Shown one piece after another: positions 1 to 9,620 of a stretch of 41,686 nucleotides of DNA. The DNA comes from Patescibacteria group bacterium (GTDB lineage Bacteria; Patescibacteriota; Gracilibacteria; UM-FILTER-43-11), in contig JAHJFD010000055.1 in NCBI GenBank assembly GCA_018825145.1, forward strand, positions 1 through 41,686, given 5' to 3'. Within the stretch, counting starts at the first letter, position 1. Each line of letters starts with the position of its first letter. The notes under the pieces are model-generated. The model searched no databases. It was not told the DNA's origin and worked only from the letters and a program-made list of their open reading frames with translations. Made by a program: the position numbers and the translations under genes.

Positions 1-1
1 A

Positions 2-3000
2 AGCTGGCAGGGAACTGTGGAGACCTTTGACTTCACCTTGCCGGAAATCACAGGTATTCATACTGTTTATGCCGTTGCCGACCCAAAAAATGTCATTCAG
101 GAGATGAGCGAGGCCAATAATGAGTCCAAGACCTATCTGGAAGTCTTCGATGCTCATCCAGACATCACGGTGCTCAGTCCCGACACCAATTCAGTAACAC
201 ATCCGGTGAATATATATTCTGAAGCCTCTGCCACCGATCCGATGACAGGCAATATAGAGAGTGATAGTAGCTTCAAATGGAGCTCTGATCTTGATGGTGA
301 GCTTGGAACAGGCAGGCAGCTTACGGTTAGCCAGCTCAGCGAAGGTGACCACCTGATCACCCTCGAAGTCACCGGGCCGCACGGCGTTTCTTCGGCTAAA
401 AACTTTAACCTTTATGTCCGCCCCAAAGGCACGCCCCTGCCAAAAATCAAGTATCCGATTAACGGCGGGCATCTTTCCAGGGAACTCAGCTATACCCTGA
501 TTGGCCAGGCGGAAGACAATGAAGACGGGGCGCTTACAGGCACATCGCTTTTATGGACCTCAAATATCGATGGTCAGCTCGGAAGCGGCAATGAAATCGC
601 ACTGCAGCTTTCTGAAGGCAAGCATGACCTGACTTTGACCGCCACGGATAGCGATGGAAATGAAAATGCAATGACCATTCAGGTAATAGTTGAGCTAGGA
701 ACGCCCACACTGGGCATTACATCGCCCGAAGCAGGCGCAGTTATTACCGAAGGCACCGAAGTTAGTTTTGAAGGAACTGCGACTGACCTGCAGGAAGGCA
801 ATATTTCCAGCCGTATCATCTGGTCATCCAATTTGGATGGCATGCTTGATCAATCCGCTTCTTTTAGCAAGCTTCTAAGCACCGGAAACCACCAAATCAC
901 TGCCATGATCGTGGACAGCGATGGTCTGGAGGCATCCGAGGAAATAAGCATTAGTGTCCAAAACACGCCACCGGAAGTTATTATTACCGCACCGGTTAGC
1001 AACACTCGGGTCGATTTTGGCCAAGAGGTGACTTTTGCCGGGAATGCCACGGATTTTCAGGATGGAAGTATAGCCCCCGAGAATCTAACTTGGTCTTCTG
1101 ATCGTGACGGTTATCTGGGTAGCGGCGAAGGTCTCACAGTCGGCAATCTTTCTGTCGGCTGGCATGTAATAACTTTGACCGCAAAAGACAGCAAAAATCT
1201 GGAAGGAACCGCGACAATTAACTTAAATATTTATGTGGGAATTCCTACTGCCAATATTCTTCAGCCTGCCACAAATCAGGAATTTAAATACGGCGCTATT
1301 ATTACTCTGGAAGGCACAGCAACAGATGATCAGGATGGATCGCTGACAGGCGCCAGTCTGGTCTGGACTTCTGATTTGGATGGAGCACTTGGCACAGGGG
1401 CCTTGTTATCGCCCAACAATTTGTCACTTGGTACGCACACCATACGTCTTGAGGCGACCGATATCGATGGTTGGAAAGGGACGGCGGAAACTACTGTCAT
1501 AATCAAACCACCACAGAAGCCTCAAACCTCTATTCTGTTCCCGTCGGAAGGCAGTAAGTTTGAGCACGGCAAATTAATCGGTTTCTATGGCCGAGCGATG
1601 GATTCTGAGGACGGCAATCTGACATCAACAAGCATTAAATGGTCGTCTGATGTGGATGGTGACATCGGAACCGGCTCCACTCTTAGCATCAACAGCTTGA
1701 GTCTTGGCACTCACCGGATCACCATGGCCGCCACCGACAGCGACGGCCTCACGGCGACAAACAGTGTTGAAATCATGGTTACCCTGGCTCCGCCTAACGT
1801 TATTATCAGTGAACCCGCCGCTAGTACAGTCATTCCTGTAGGTGAAACAATAATACTCAGTGGCAGTGGCGCTGACACCTTAAGCTGGTCTTCTAATATC
1901 GACGGTGAATTGGGTACAGGCACTTCCATCAGCCCACCCCTCAGTCTGGGCACTCACCAGCTCACCCTGATCGGCACTGATAGCTATGGCACAGAGGGCA
2001 TTGCTACCATTACCATTACGGTGGCCGATGAAAGCAGCCTCAGTCTTAATCAGTTTGCCGATGGAGCGATTTCAAAAACTCTGGATTTTGAAACTGGCGA
2101 CGATTATTTGCTGAAACTGGCGATTGCCAAAGACGCCATCGTGGACAGCGCGCAGGTGACGCTACATGCTCAGCGTGAAATAGACACCCTACAAACTCTT
2201 GCAGTGCAGTCCGAAACACCTGACGAAACCCCGCAACAAAGTGGAGAAACAGCGAATCAGGAATGGATTGATATCGACAATTTACCCCAGCCTGAAGTGG
2301 TAGCTCCTGAACTGGCATCCGCGAGCGGCGGGGGAGGTGAGCCGGTAGATTTAGAAGAAAACATGGGGGTTATGGCTACTAATTATGTGCTTTATGATCA
2401 TTATATGATCAATGTGAATCAGTGGAATAACCCCCCAAAGGCAACCTATCTTGTCGTAGGAGGTATAGTAAACAGCTGGTTTAAAATCGTCAATCTGACA
2501 GAGCCCGGGCAGATTAAATGGCTTTTTCATAAACCGGATGGCTCAACACACGAATGTCTTGACAGTATTGGCATAGGTTACGCGTGGTGGGCGGCTTATT
2601 GTGGTATTAATTCACCTACCGCCGGTCAATACTATGTTGAGGTTTTTTTGAAAGGTATATCTTCTCCTGAATGGACTCATTACTATACAGAAAGCTACTT
2701 TGTTCACGAAAACCCCATTATTCCTCCGAGCCCGACAATAAACACTAATCCGGTCGATGCGGTTATATACGAAGATTCAAACATTCAGTTGGCTTTAAAA
2801 GGTAACGACAACAGTGAACGCTGTACAAAAAGAGAGTTCCACTGGAATGACGGAAATAGTTGGCAGGAAGATTTAGATTGGGGATATTTTTATTGCGCTA
2901 CAAATCCTGTTATGAAATGGGTTGAATCCGCTTGGGACGCTTCATCGGGATTCCTCGACATCGGCCCATATCCCGAAGGCACCATAGTCCAGTACTATGG

Positions 3001-6000
3001 CGCAGTCACTGATACCGAGGGAAATCGGGTTCAGACTGAAACAAAATCCTTCACCGTTCAGGACAGTGACACAGAATGTCCGGCTATTACCAACCTGACC
3101 ATCGAAGAAGGTGAGGGAGCTGACATGGATGGTTTTGTTGATGAAACCGAATCTATCAAAATCACCTGGCAGGCCACCGATCAAAGCGGCATTGCTGAAA
3201 TGCTTTTCCATTTAAATGGTGGGGAGCAAAATGTTGAAATCGATAGAGATCTTTATACGGTTCAGCTTGGCCCCCAAACACTTGGTGAGCAATCCTACAT
3301 TATCACCGCGACTGATGCAGACAACTCGCCGGAAACGACCATCATCAATGACAGCTTTGAAGTCTTCAGAAAGCCATTTGTTCTAAATCCGTCCCTCGAT
3401 GCCGCTGATGATGGTGAGCTGGATTGGAATTATGAGGGGGAAATGGAAGACGACCAGATCACCGGTAGTTTTGCCTCCGCCATCAACAAGTACATTGGTT
3501 CAAACGATCCGGAAACCGATGGAAAGGTACTGGTGCCGCTTCGTTTACGGGCTGAAGGCGGAAACAAGCTCAGGGTTCAGAATTTAAGTCTTTTGTATCG
3601 AATTACCGACGTGACGCCGCCAACCATTACAGACATTATGCTGACTCCGGAATCACCTTTTGCAGGTGAAACCATAAGCATTGGCGCTATTGTTTATGAC
3701 AATACCGGAATAAAAGAAGTGACTGCTGATTTTGGAGATAATCCCATGGTGATGATCGGTGGTGAAAACGATTCGTATAGCGGCTCTCTGGTGGCACCTA
3801 CCGCTGGTGAGTACAGTCTGACCATCAAAGCTACAGATCTGAGCGACCTTGAATCAGAATCGATTTTGCCGGTTATTACCCAATATAATGGGGCGGAACT
3901 CTTCGTGGAAAGTGTTCGATTTGATCCTGCCTCACCGCTTTTGGCTGGTGAAGAAGTGACCGCCCAAATCACTCTAAAAAATACCGGTAATCAGCTGGCT
4001 GAGGCCGAAGTCCAGATCAGTCATGTGACGATTGAAACTCAGACAATTGTTATTCCGGCTGGCGATATGGCCACAGTGACCACTACCTTTACCCTGCCAG
4101 AAGCGGGAGAACACAGCTTACAGGTTGAAGTAGACCCCAATGATCTGATCACAGAAGGTGATGAGGCCAATAACAACTTCACTTACTCATACCAAACAAC
4201 CGACAGCACGCCACTAAGCTTTGAAGATTCAGTGCTACCCAAACAAGTTGGAGCAGAGCAGGTCTTCAAAGTAAAAGTAAAGCTAAGCGACGATGAGAAT
4301 CTGGAGAGTCTGACGGCCCAGTGGCTTGGCCAAATTTACGACTTTGCGGCCGATCCGGATGACTGGTATTCACTCAGTCTTACAGCACCAGCCAGTCTTG
4401 GAACTGAGCCAATCAACTTGATTGCCAGGAGTAAGGCCAGCTTAGATAGCCAAGTTCAAAAAGAAATCGAGATTGTTGACGCAACACCGAACCCCTACGT
4501 TTCAGCAAATGATATCAGCAATGCCAGTGGTAATATCCTGGCACTTGAAACCCCTGAATTCGATATTTCCGTTCACAACAATGGTGGTTCTGATACTACC
4601 ATTCCCGTGCAGCTGAAACTGGATGGAGCCGAAGTATATCAGGAAGATATTTTGATTAAAGCGAATCAGATTACGCCGATCGTATGGAATGGCTGGCAGG
4701 CTGTTGGCGGCAGTCATGAATTAACCGTCATTCTGGATCCCGATAATCAGGTTCAGGAATTGAATGAATCAGACAATACTGCTGCTTACGGCTTCGTTGT
4801 GCCTTACACCCTGCCGCCTCAGCTTTCAAATTTACAGACAACTGAAGATGCCCTGGAAAACCAAACTTTCGAAATTGCTGTAAACGTCCTTGGAGATCAG
4901 AGAATCAATAGTGTCACAATCGATATCAACGGAGAAAGTCATGTAATGACCAGTGCCGATGGCATTAAATACGCTTATTCAGGCATGCTTCCTGTTGGCA
5001 GTTATCCGTTTCAGATAAATGCGATAAACAGCAGTGATCTGGCTGCCAGATTACCCGGCACTTTGGTGGTTCATCAGAATTTAGCTGATCTTGTCGCTCA
5101 GATTCCGCTAATTACACCTGTAAATCTTACCAATAACGATACAGCTCAGTTTGGCATCACCGTTCGCAATGATGGTTATGCGGCTATCGGGAGTGTTCAG
5201 GTTCAAATTAAACTGGATGGACAGGAGCTTGCTTCTGAGGCTATCTCTTTATCATCAAAATCGGAGATCACTCTACCTATGATCGAATGGGAAGCTGTTT
5301 CCGGTTCTCACCAGCTTGTTGTAGAAGTTGATCCAAATAGCTCAGTTCAGGAAAGTGATGAGTTAAACAATCTTTCATCTCTCTCTTTCAAAGTCGGAAA
5401 CGTGAATCCCCCAAATATAATCAGTGTTTCAGCCAAAGAAATTCTGTACACAAGTGAAGTATTTACCGTAGAAGGTCAGATTGAGGATCAGTCTCCGATC
5501 ACAGTCAGCGCTATGTTAAATGGAGGCAATCAGAACATGACCTACGACGCGCAGTCCGAAAAACATTCAGTCAGTCTGAGCGCGCCGACAACCGTGGGCG
5601 ATTATAGCCTGAAAGTTATCGCGCAAAATGCTGACGGCCTGACTTCAACATGGGAGCGAGCTATTATAGTTCTTGATTCAACTCCTGATTTAGCCATTGC
5701 CCCATCCGACATTACTATTACGCCCCGCAGCCTTGTGGAAGGACAAAGTGAGACGATCACCGCGCTCATCCACAATTATGGCGGAACTGATCTGACCAAT
5801 GCTCAGGTTTCGTTAAAAATAAGCGAAATCCCTCTGGAGCTAAAAACCATTGCTGTTTCAAAGGGGGCTAGTACGCTAGTCATTTGGGAATGGTTGCCTG
5901 ATTATGGGACGAACGACATAGTCATAGCTCTGGACCCAAATAATGCTATTTCGGAGTCGAACGAAAACAACAATCAATATGCTGCCTCATTTTTTGTTAG

Positions 6001-7333
6001 TGACATCACTCCGCCTTCCACGCCGCAACTGTCTATGGCGCAGGTGATGAGCGAACAGTGGTCCGAAGTTCACGACTGGAGGATTAGCTGGCCGGAAGTG
6101 GAAGAAAACAATCTCAAATCCTATTCTTATCAGATAGACGGTGGGATATGGATTGATACCGGCTTAAATAGAGAGGTCGAGTTACATTTTGATATAGCCG
6201 GAGAACACATGGTATGTGTGATGGCGGAAGACCTGGCTGGCAATACAAGTAGCACCGCGTGCACTTCAATTCTGCTTGATTTTGAGGCTCCTGAAGCACC
6301 AGTCCTTATGGGTGGAACCAATGATCACTGGTCTTCTGATCCATTGCAAAGTGTTATATGGAGCTCTCCACTAGACGACGGCAGTGGGCCAAAAAAATAT
6401 GAAGTAAAGATCAATGGCCAAAGCTCAGAGGTTTATGATAAAAATTACTTTCAGCAAACATGGGAAGACGGCCAGTATGCGGTGCAGGTTTCCGCCATAG
6501 ACGCGCTCAATCATCAAAGTGAATTGAGCAACAAAGTACAGCTTCAGATAGACGCGACTGCACCAGCTTCTATTCAGACAATTAGCTCATCAACCCATCC
6601 TGATTCAGAAAGCTGGTATCTGAATCAGAATCCTGTTTTTGATTGGGATGAGCCGAACGACCTTTCGGGAGTGCAGGGGTATTACTACCACATTGATCAG
6701 AATCCGGATTCAGCTATGAATAGTCGTTACCTTTGGGCCGAAGAAAATCATATTTCTCTGGCCGAGAGCGAAGCTCTGAGTTCTGGCCATTGGTTCCTGC
6801 ATGTCATTGCGGTTGATCAGGCAGGTAATGAGGGTGATGAAACTTCACACTATGAGTTTAAAATTGATCTGGATGCTCCTCATACAACCGTGGAGCAAAT
6901 TATGAACAACACGGTATTCCTCAATGCCTTTGACCCACATTCAGGTGTGAAAGAAGTTTATTACGCAATTGGCGGAATCGATGAAATTAAGCCACTAGCT
7001 GAACCTGATTACGGTTATGCTGACTTTAGTTGGCATAACGGAAGTTTCATATCATTTCCGGAGCCGGGCAATTATCAGATTTATTTTTATTCCGAGGACA
7101 ATTTGGGCAACAAAGAATCCATTCGGTCCGAAGTTGTTCAGATTAGTGTAATAAGTAAGCCAATTGACAATAATAGTGGTGGCGGAGGATATAGTCCGCC
7201 CGAAGAAGCATACTATCGTTATCTGGACACTAAGGATAATGAGGATGAATATGAGTTGCGTGCCATTGGCGCATTTGAAGCGCTAAAGAAAATTCTGATG
7301 CAGTTTCGGAATTTTAAGTGGAAGATTAGGTAA
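2..7333 (+). CDS. Giant Ig-like/CARDB repeat surface protein, 5' end missing
   Basis: The frame is open from the first bases of the window, and the first ~45 residues are the second half of a CARDB-type domain (DPKNVIQEMSEANN), so the true start lies upstream. About 2440 residues are visible. In order: partial CARDB; seven tandem Ig/PKD-like repeats; a linker with SASGGGG; Ig-like modules; four complete CARDB domains (about bases 3890-4200, 4490-4800, 5080-5400, 5680-6000), each ending in the typical DPN..I.E.[DN]E.NN pattern and separated by Ig-like sandwiches; then DxTAPxxP-type Ig modules; and a Gly-rich hinge (NNSGGGGYSPP) before a basic C-terminus. There is no LPXTG or other sorting motif and no obvious C-terminal membrane helix. 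Such proteins usually sit outside the cell as adhesins or stalks; that role is inference. The leader peptide cannot be seen here. Confidence 0.85.
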   Translation, partial: SWQGTVETFDFTLPEITGIHTVYAVADPKNVIQEMSEANNESKTYLEVFDAHPDITVLSPDTNSVTHPVNIYSEASATDPMTGNIESDSSFKWSSDLDGELGTGRQLTVSQLSEGDHLITLEVTGPHGVSSAKNFNLYVRPKGTPLPKIKYPINGGHLSRELSYTLIGQAEDNEDGALTGTSLLWTSNIDGQLGSGNEIALQLSEGKHDLTLTATDSDGNENAMTIQVIVELGTPTLGITSPEAGAVITEGTEVSFEGTATDLQEGNISSRIIWSSNLDGMLDQSASFSKLLSTGNHQITAMIVDSDGLEASEEISISVQNTPPEVIITAPVSNTRVDFGQEVTFAGNATDFQDGSIAPENLTWSSDRDGYLGSGEGLTVGNLSVGWHVITLTAKDSKNLEGTATINLNIYVGIPTANILQPATNQEFKYGAIITLEGTATDDQDGSLTGASLVWTSDLDGALGTGALLSPNNLSLGTHTIRLEATDIDGWKGTAETTVIIKPPQKPQTSILFPSEGSKFEHGKLIGFYGRAMDSEDGNLTSTSIKWSSDVDGDIGTGSTLSINSLSLGTHRITMAATDSDGLTATNSVEIMVTLAPPNVIISEPAASTVIPVGETIILSGSGADTLSWSSNIDGELGTGTSISPPLSLGTHQLTLIGTDSYGTEGIATITITVADESSLSLNQFADGAISKTLDFETGDDYLLKLAIAKDAIVDSAQVTLHAQREIDTLQTLAVQSETPDETPQQSGETANQEWIDIDNLPQPEVVAPELASASGGGGEPVDLEENMGVMATNYVLYDHYMINVNQWNNPPKATYLVVGGIVNSWFKIVNLTEPGQIKWLFHKPDGSTHECLDSIGIGYAWWAAYCGINSPTAGQYYVEVFLKGISSPEWTHYYTESYFVHENPIIPPSPTINTNPVDAVIYEDSNIQLALKGNDNSERCTKREFHWNDGNSWQEDLDWGYFYCATNPVMKWVESAWDASSGFLDIGPYPEGTIVQYYGAVTDTEGNRVQTETKSFTVQDSDTECPAITNLTIEEGEGADMDGFVDETESIKITWQATDQSGIAEMLFHLNGGEQNVEIDRDLYTVQLGPQTLGEQSYIITATDADNSPETTIINDSFEVFRKPFVLNPSLDAADDGELDWNYEGEMEDDQITGSFASAINKYIGSNDPETDGKVLVPLRLRAEGGNKLRVQNLSLLYRITDVTPPTITDIMLTPESPFAGETISIGAIVYDNTGIKEVTADFGDNPMVMIGGENDSYSGSLVAPTAGEYSLTIKATDLSDLESESILPVITQYNGAELFVESVRFDPASPLLAGEEVTAQITLKNTGNQLAEAEVQISHVTIETQTIVIPAGDMATVTTTFTLPEAGEHSLQVEVDPNDLITEGDEANNNFTYSYQTTDSTPLSFEDSVLPKQVGAEQVFKVKVKLSDDENLESLTAQWLGQIYDFAADPDDWYSLSLTAPASLGTEPINLIARSKASLDSQVQKEIEIVDATPNPYVSANDISNASGNILALETPEFDISVHNNGGSDTTIPVQLKLDGAEVYQEDILIKANQITPIVWNGWQAVGGSHELTVILDPDNQVQELNESDNTAAYGFVVPYTLPPQLSNLQTTEDALENQTFEIAVNVLGDQRINSVTIDINGESHVMTSADGIKYAYSGMLPVGSYPFQINAINSSDLAARLPGTLVVHQNLADLVAQIPLITPVNLTNNDTAQFGITVRNDGYAAIGSVQVQIKLDGQELASEAISLSSKSEITLPMIEWEAVSGSHQLVVEVDPNSSVQESDELNNLSSLSFKVGNVNPPNIISVSAKEILYTSEVFTVEGQIEDQSPITVSAMLNGGNQNMTYDAQSEKHSVSLSAPTTVGDYSLKVIAQNADGLTSTWERAIIVLDSTPDLAIAPSDITITPRSLVEGQSETITALIHNYGGTDLTNAQVSLKISEIPLELKTIAVSKGASTLVIWEWLPDYGTNDIVIALDPNNAISESNENNNQYAASFFVSDITPPSTPQLSMAQVMSEQWSEVHDWRISWPEVEENNLKSYSYQIDGGIWIDTGLNREVELHFDIAGEHMVCVMAEDLAGNTSSTACTSILLDFEAPEAPVLMGGTNDHWSSDPLQSVIWSSPLDDGSGPKKYEVKINGQSSEVYDKNYFQQTWEDGQYAVQVSAIDALNHQSELSNKVQLQIDATAPASIQTISSSTHPDSESWYLNQNPVFDWDEPNDLSGVQGYYYHIDQNPDSAMNSRYLWAEENHISLAESEALSSGHWFLHVIAVDQAGNEGDETSHYEFKIDLDAPHTTVEQIMNNTVFLNAFDPHSGVKEVYYAIGGIDEIKPLAEPDYGYADFSWHNGSFISFPEPGNYQIYFYSEDNLGNKESIRSEVVQISVISKPIDNNSGGGGYSPPEEAYYRYLDTKDNEDEYELRAIGAFEALKKILMQFRNFKWKIR
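155..2035 (+). repeat. Seven tandem ~90-residue Ig/PKD-like repeats inside the surface protein
   Basis: Units begin near bases 155, 419, 698, 965, 1237, 1519 and 1795, a period of about 265-285 bp. Each carries a recognisable GTATDxQDGxLTG segment, then W[ST]S[DN]xDGxLGTG, then LSxGTHxITLxATDSDG. The seventh unit lacks the first segment and is shorter. DNA identity between units is modest, so the repeat is old rather than a recent slippage product. Confidence 0.85.
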
Positions 7334-7343
7334 TATACCCTGT

Positions 7344-7378
7344 TTGACATTGCTTTTTTGGCTTATTTTTGCTATAAT
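7344..7378 (+). promoter_or_regulatory. Extended -10 promoter for pilC
   Basis: TGCTATAAT (7370-7378) is a perfect extended -10. A TTGACA at 7344-7349 is 23 bp away from the hexamer, too far for normal -35 use, so the promoter probably relies on the extended -10. The predicted start of transcription, near 7385, lies about 27 bases before the gene. Confidence 0.55.
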
Positions 7379-7411
7379 ATATAGATTAAATTATAAGCAA
7401 ATTTTTCCCAT

Positions 7412-8755
7412 TTGACAGCACTCGCACTAAAACTCAGGGATCTATTCTCGGACTTATGGCTCGACCTCGCGCTGATGTTCAGCCGAAAACCAAAAGGAAA
7501 GAAGGAAATTAAAGAAACTCCGGTTGCCCACGCGCCGGAAGCGGCCGCTGGCGTGATGCCGGTGAGCACAGGCGCTCCAAAGGCGGGCACTGGCATGTCA
7601 CAGATCATGGATATGCGCGCTAAGCACGCCAAAGAAAAACAGGAGCGCATCAAAAACGCCAGATTCTCTTTTGGCCTGAAGCATCTCAAGTTATCCAAAA
7701 ACGCGCGTCTGGCCTTTTACGACCAAATGTCGACTCTTGTAGGCTCAGGCGTTCCGCTCATCGATTCACTCTCCATTATTCAGGCGCAGGAACGGAACAA
7801 AAACGTCAAAAAGCTCTACGCCGAAATGATCCACGAGATCAACGGCGGACTTTCGCTGGCCGAGTCCATGGAACTTTTCCCTCATATTTTCCCGAAAATG
7901 CAGTCGGCCCTCGTAGAGGCGGCCGAGGCTTCGGGTAATTTAAAAGAAGTGCTGGCCGAACTGGTGGAAGAAATGGAGGCCAGTCAGGACTTTCTGAAAA
8001 AGGTGACCGGCGCCATGGTCTACCCCCTTATTCTCATATTCCTGGCCCTCTTTTTGGTAACAGGCATGATGGTTTTCGTCATCCCCAAAATTGCCGCCAT
8101 GTACGAGCAGGCCAACGTAAAGCTTCCGGGAATTACTCAGGTCGTTATCAACATCAGCAATTTCGTCGTAAATAAGTGGCCGATACTTCTGGGCGGAATA
8201 ATCGGCGGTGTCGTGGCGCTTTATATATTCTTTTCCAAACTTCGTATTGGCCGGCTTATTCTGGAAAAGTTCGTCTCCGTCATTCCCGTGGCAGGACGCA
8301 TAGCCAAAGAAAAGAACATCATGATCATTGCCTCCAACATGGCCATGCTTATGAAAAGCGGCGTTCTCATTACCGAGGCTTTCGCGATTACCGAAAAGAC
8401 AGTCAGCAACCTGCACTACCAGAAGGCGCTCGAAAAAATCCGCCTGGGCGTGGTAATGGGCAAAGAAGTGTCGCAGATGATGGGACTTGAAGATATCAGA
8501 GCCCAGAAGTTCAAAGAACATAAGCTTTTTCCTTTGCAGATGGCCCAGCTTATTCACATAGGTGAAAAAACGGGAACCATCGCCAGCATGCTCGCCAAAG
8601 TAAAAAAGAATTATCACAAAAGCATCGACTACACCCTCCGGAATATCTCCACAATGGTTGAACCGCTGATGATCTTCATAGTGGCCGCCCTCGTCGGTAC
8701 TATTCTGATGGCAGTCATGCTGCCATTCTTCTACATCGGCTCCACAATCAGCTAG
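7412..8755 (+). CDS. pilC: Type IV pilus / type II secretion inner-membrane platform protein (PilC/GspF family)
   Basis: PilC/GspF proteins form the inner-membrane platform on which pilins are assembled by the PilB/PilT motors. Two T2SSF repeats are visible: residues about 100-222 (FYDQMSTLVGSGVPLIDSL, then LVEAAEASGNL) and about 300-440 (NMAMLMKSGVLITEAF, then IHIGEKTGTI). Three membrane segments lie at about 203-225, 255-275 and 418-442, the usual topology. The N-terminal ~95 residues are a charged, Ala/Pro-rich linker. The start used is a TTG, the first in-frame start after the promoter; an ATG at 7475 would shorten the protein by 21 residues, and neither has a Shine-Dalgarno. No other pilus gene is adjacent, so pilB, pilT and pilin genes must be elsewhere. 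Confidence 0.88.
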   Translation: MTALALKLRDLFSDLWLDLALMFSRKPKGKKEIKETPVAHAPEAAAGVMPVSTGAPKAGTGMSQIMDMRAKHAKEKQERIKNARFSFGLKHLKLSKNARLAFYDQMSTLVGSGVPLIDSLSIIQAQERNKNVKKLYAEMIHEINGGLSLAESMELFPHIFPKMQSALVEAAEASGNLKEVLAELVEEMEASQDFLKKVTGAMVYPLILIFLALFLVTGMMVFVIPKIAAMYEQANVKLPGITQVVINISNFVVNKWPILLGGIIGGVVALYIFFSKLRIGRLILEKFVSVIPVAGRIAKEKNIMIIASNMAMLMKSGVLITEAFAITEKTVSNLHYQKALEKIRLGVVMGKEVSQMMGLEDIRAQKFKEHKLFPLQMAQLIHIGEKTGTIASMLAKVKKNYHKSIDYTLRNISTMVEPLMIFIVAALVGTILMAVMLPFFYIGSTIS

Positions 8756-8825
8756 GCGAATCCTATAAAGACTCACTCCACCATATCCTTTTTAGGGGTG
8801 TGAATCTTGATGCACCGTAGTGGCG

Positions 8826-8847
8826 CCAATTTGGCACCAATTTGGCA
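8826..8847 (+). repeat. Two tandem 11-bp direct repeats upstream of the methyltransferase
   Basis: CCAATTTGGCA occurs twice head to tail (8826-8836 and 8837-8847). Each copy contains the near-palindrome CCAA-T-TTGG, a form expected of a protein-binding site. It is flanked by two copies of GGTGGCGC/GTGGCGCC-like sequence. It lies 25 bp upstream of the palindromic promoter at 8872-8903. Confidence 0.6.
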
Positions 8848-8871
8848 CACAGGTGGCGCATCAGAATTTTC

Positions 8872-8903
8872 TACCCTCAGGAGGGTATACCCTGAGGTAT
8901 AAT
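8872..8903 (+). promoter_or_regulatory. Palindrome-rich promoter/operator of the methyltransferase gene
   Basis: A perfect -10 TATAAT lies at 8898-8903, seven bases before the GTG codon, so the transcript would start at or beside the start codon. No -35 is evident. Its place is taken by overlapping inverted repeats: TACCCTC-AG-GAGGGTA (8872-8887), AGGGTATACCCT (8882-8893) and CCTCAGG...CCTGAGG (8875-8881 / 8891-8897). This layout suggests an activator- or repressor-controlled promoter; the regulator is unknown. Confidence 0.5.
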
Positions 8904-8909
8904 ATTTTC

Positions 8910-9620
8910 GTGCAAAAAGATTTTTCCAAAACGATCGCAGAAAAAGTCAAAGCCTCCTACTCGCAGTTTGCCGGGGAATTCGACCAAACGCGCCGCCAGC
9001 AATGGCCTGAATTCGATCATTTTTTCGCTTATATCCGCAAACATGCCAAAGTTCTCGATCTCGGCTGCGGCAATGGCAGGCTGTATGACTTTTTGCGGCC
9101 CAAAGAGGTGACTTATCTGGGAATCGACCACAATTCCCATCTGCTCGACTTGGCGCGGAAAAACTTTCCCGAAGCCAAATTCCAGCTCGATGACATCATG
9201 GATCTCGATCTTGAAGAGGAGGCTTTCGACAATGTTTTTTGCGTTGCCGCTTTTCATCACGTGCCCGGAAAAAAAATGCGAAAAAAAGTGCTGGACAATA
9301 TCCATCACGGCCTCAAACCTGACGGCATTCTTATACTGACCGTCTGGAATCTTTTCCAGCTCAAATATATGGGCGCCCTTCTAAAAGCGGTCCTGCGCGC
9401 TGTCATTTCGCTGGGCTTCAGAGGATCCTGGAACGACCTCTGGATCAAATGGGGAAATTACCCTTTAAAGCGCTATTATCATGCTTTTCGGCCAACCGAA
9501 TTAATGGCTCTGTTTAGCCAAAAGTCGTGGGAAGTTGAAGAATTCTACTTTACGCGGAAAGGAAAACGGGTAAGATGGTTCAGGTCTTTTAATTTTGTTC
9601 TGATCGTCCGAAAAAAGTGA
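8910..9620 (+). CDS. Class I SAM-dependent methyltransferase, Trm9-like N-terminus
   Basis: The SAM-binding motif I VLDLGCGNGR is followed by the acidic post-I GIDHN, motif II (FDNVFCVAAFHHV) and the DGILILTVWN strand of a class I (UbiE/Methyltransf_11) fold. The opening pattern (Y..FA..FD.TR...WP.F) resembles Trm9/ALKBH8-type tRNA wobble-uridine methyltransferases, but that substrate is only suggested. The frame is open upstream to 8820, but those codons overlap the palindromes and the -10 box. GTG 8910 is therefore preferred, giving 236 residues and a probably leaderless mRNA. The C-terminus is basic. Its stop overlaps the start of the next gene by four bases (GTGA), so the two are probably translated together. 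Confidence 0.78.
   Translation: MQKDFSKTIAEKVKASYSQFAGEFDQTRRQQWPEFDHFFAYIRKHAKVLDLGCGNGRLYDFLRPKEVTYLGIDHNSHLLDLARKNFPEAKFQLDDIMDLDLEEEAFDNVFCVAAFHHVPGKKMRKKVLDNIHHGLKPDGILILTVWNLFQLKYMGALLKAVLRAVISLGFRGSWNDLWIKWGNYPLKRYYHAFRPTELMALFSQKSWEVEEFYFTRKGKRVRWFRSFNFVLIVRKK

Noticed and set aside
7940-8776. A His-rich 278-codon open frame on the minus strand opposite pilC
   Set aside because: The His/Asp richness is the complement of common codons in the membrane segments of pilC; no real gene is likely.
8820-8909. N-terminal extension of the methyltransferase, or a 30-codon small gene at 8810-8902
   Set aside because: These codons overlap direct repeats, palindromes and the -10 box; methyltransferase-like sequence begins only after 8910.
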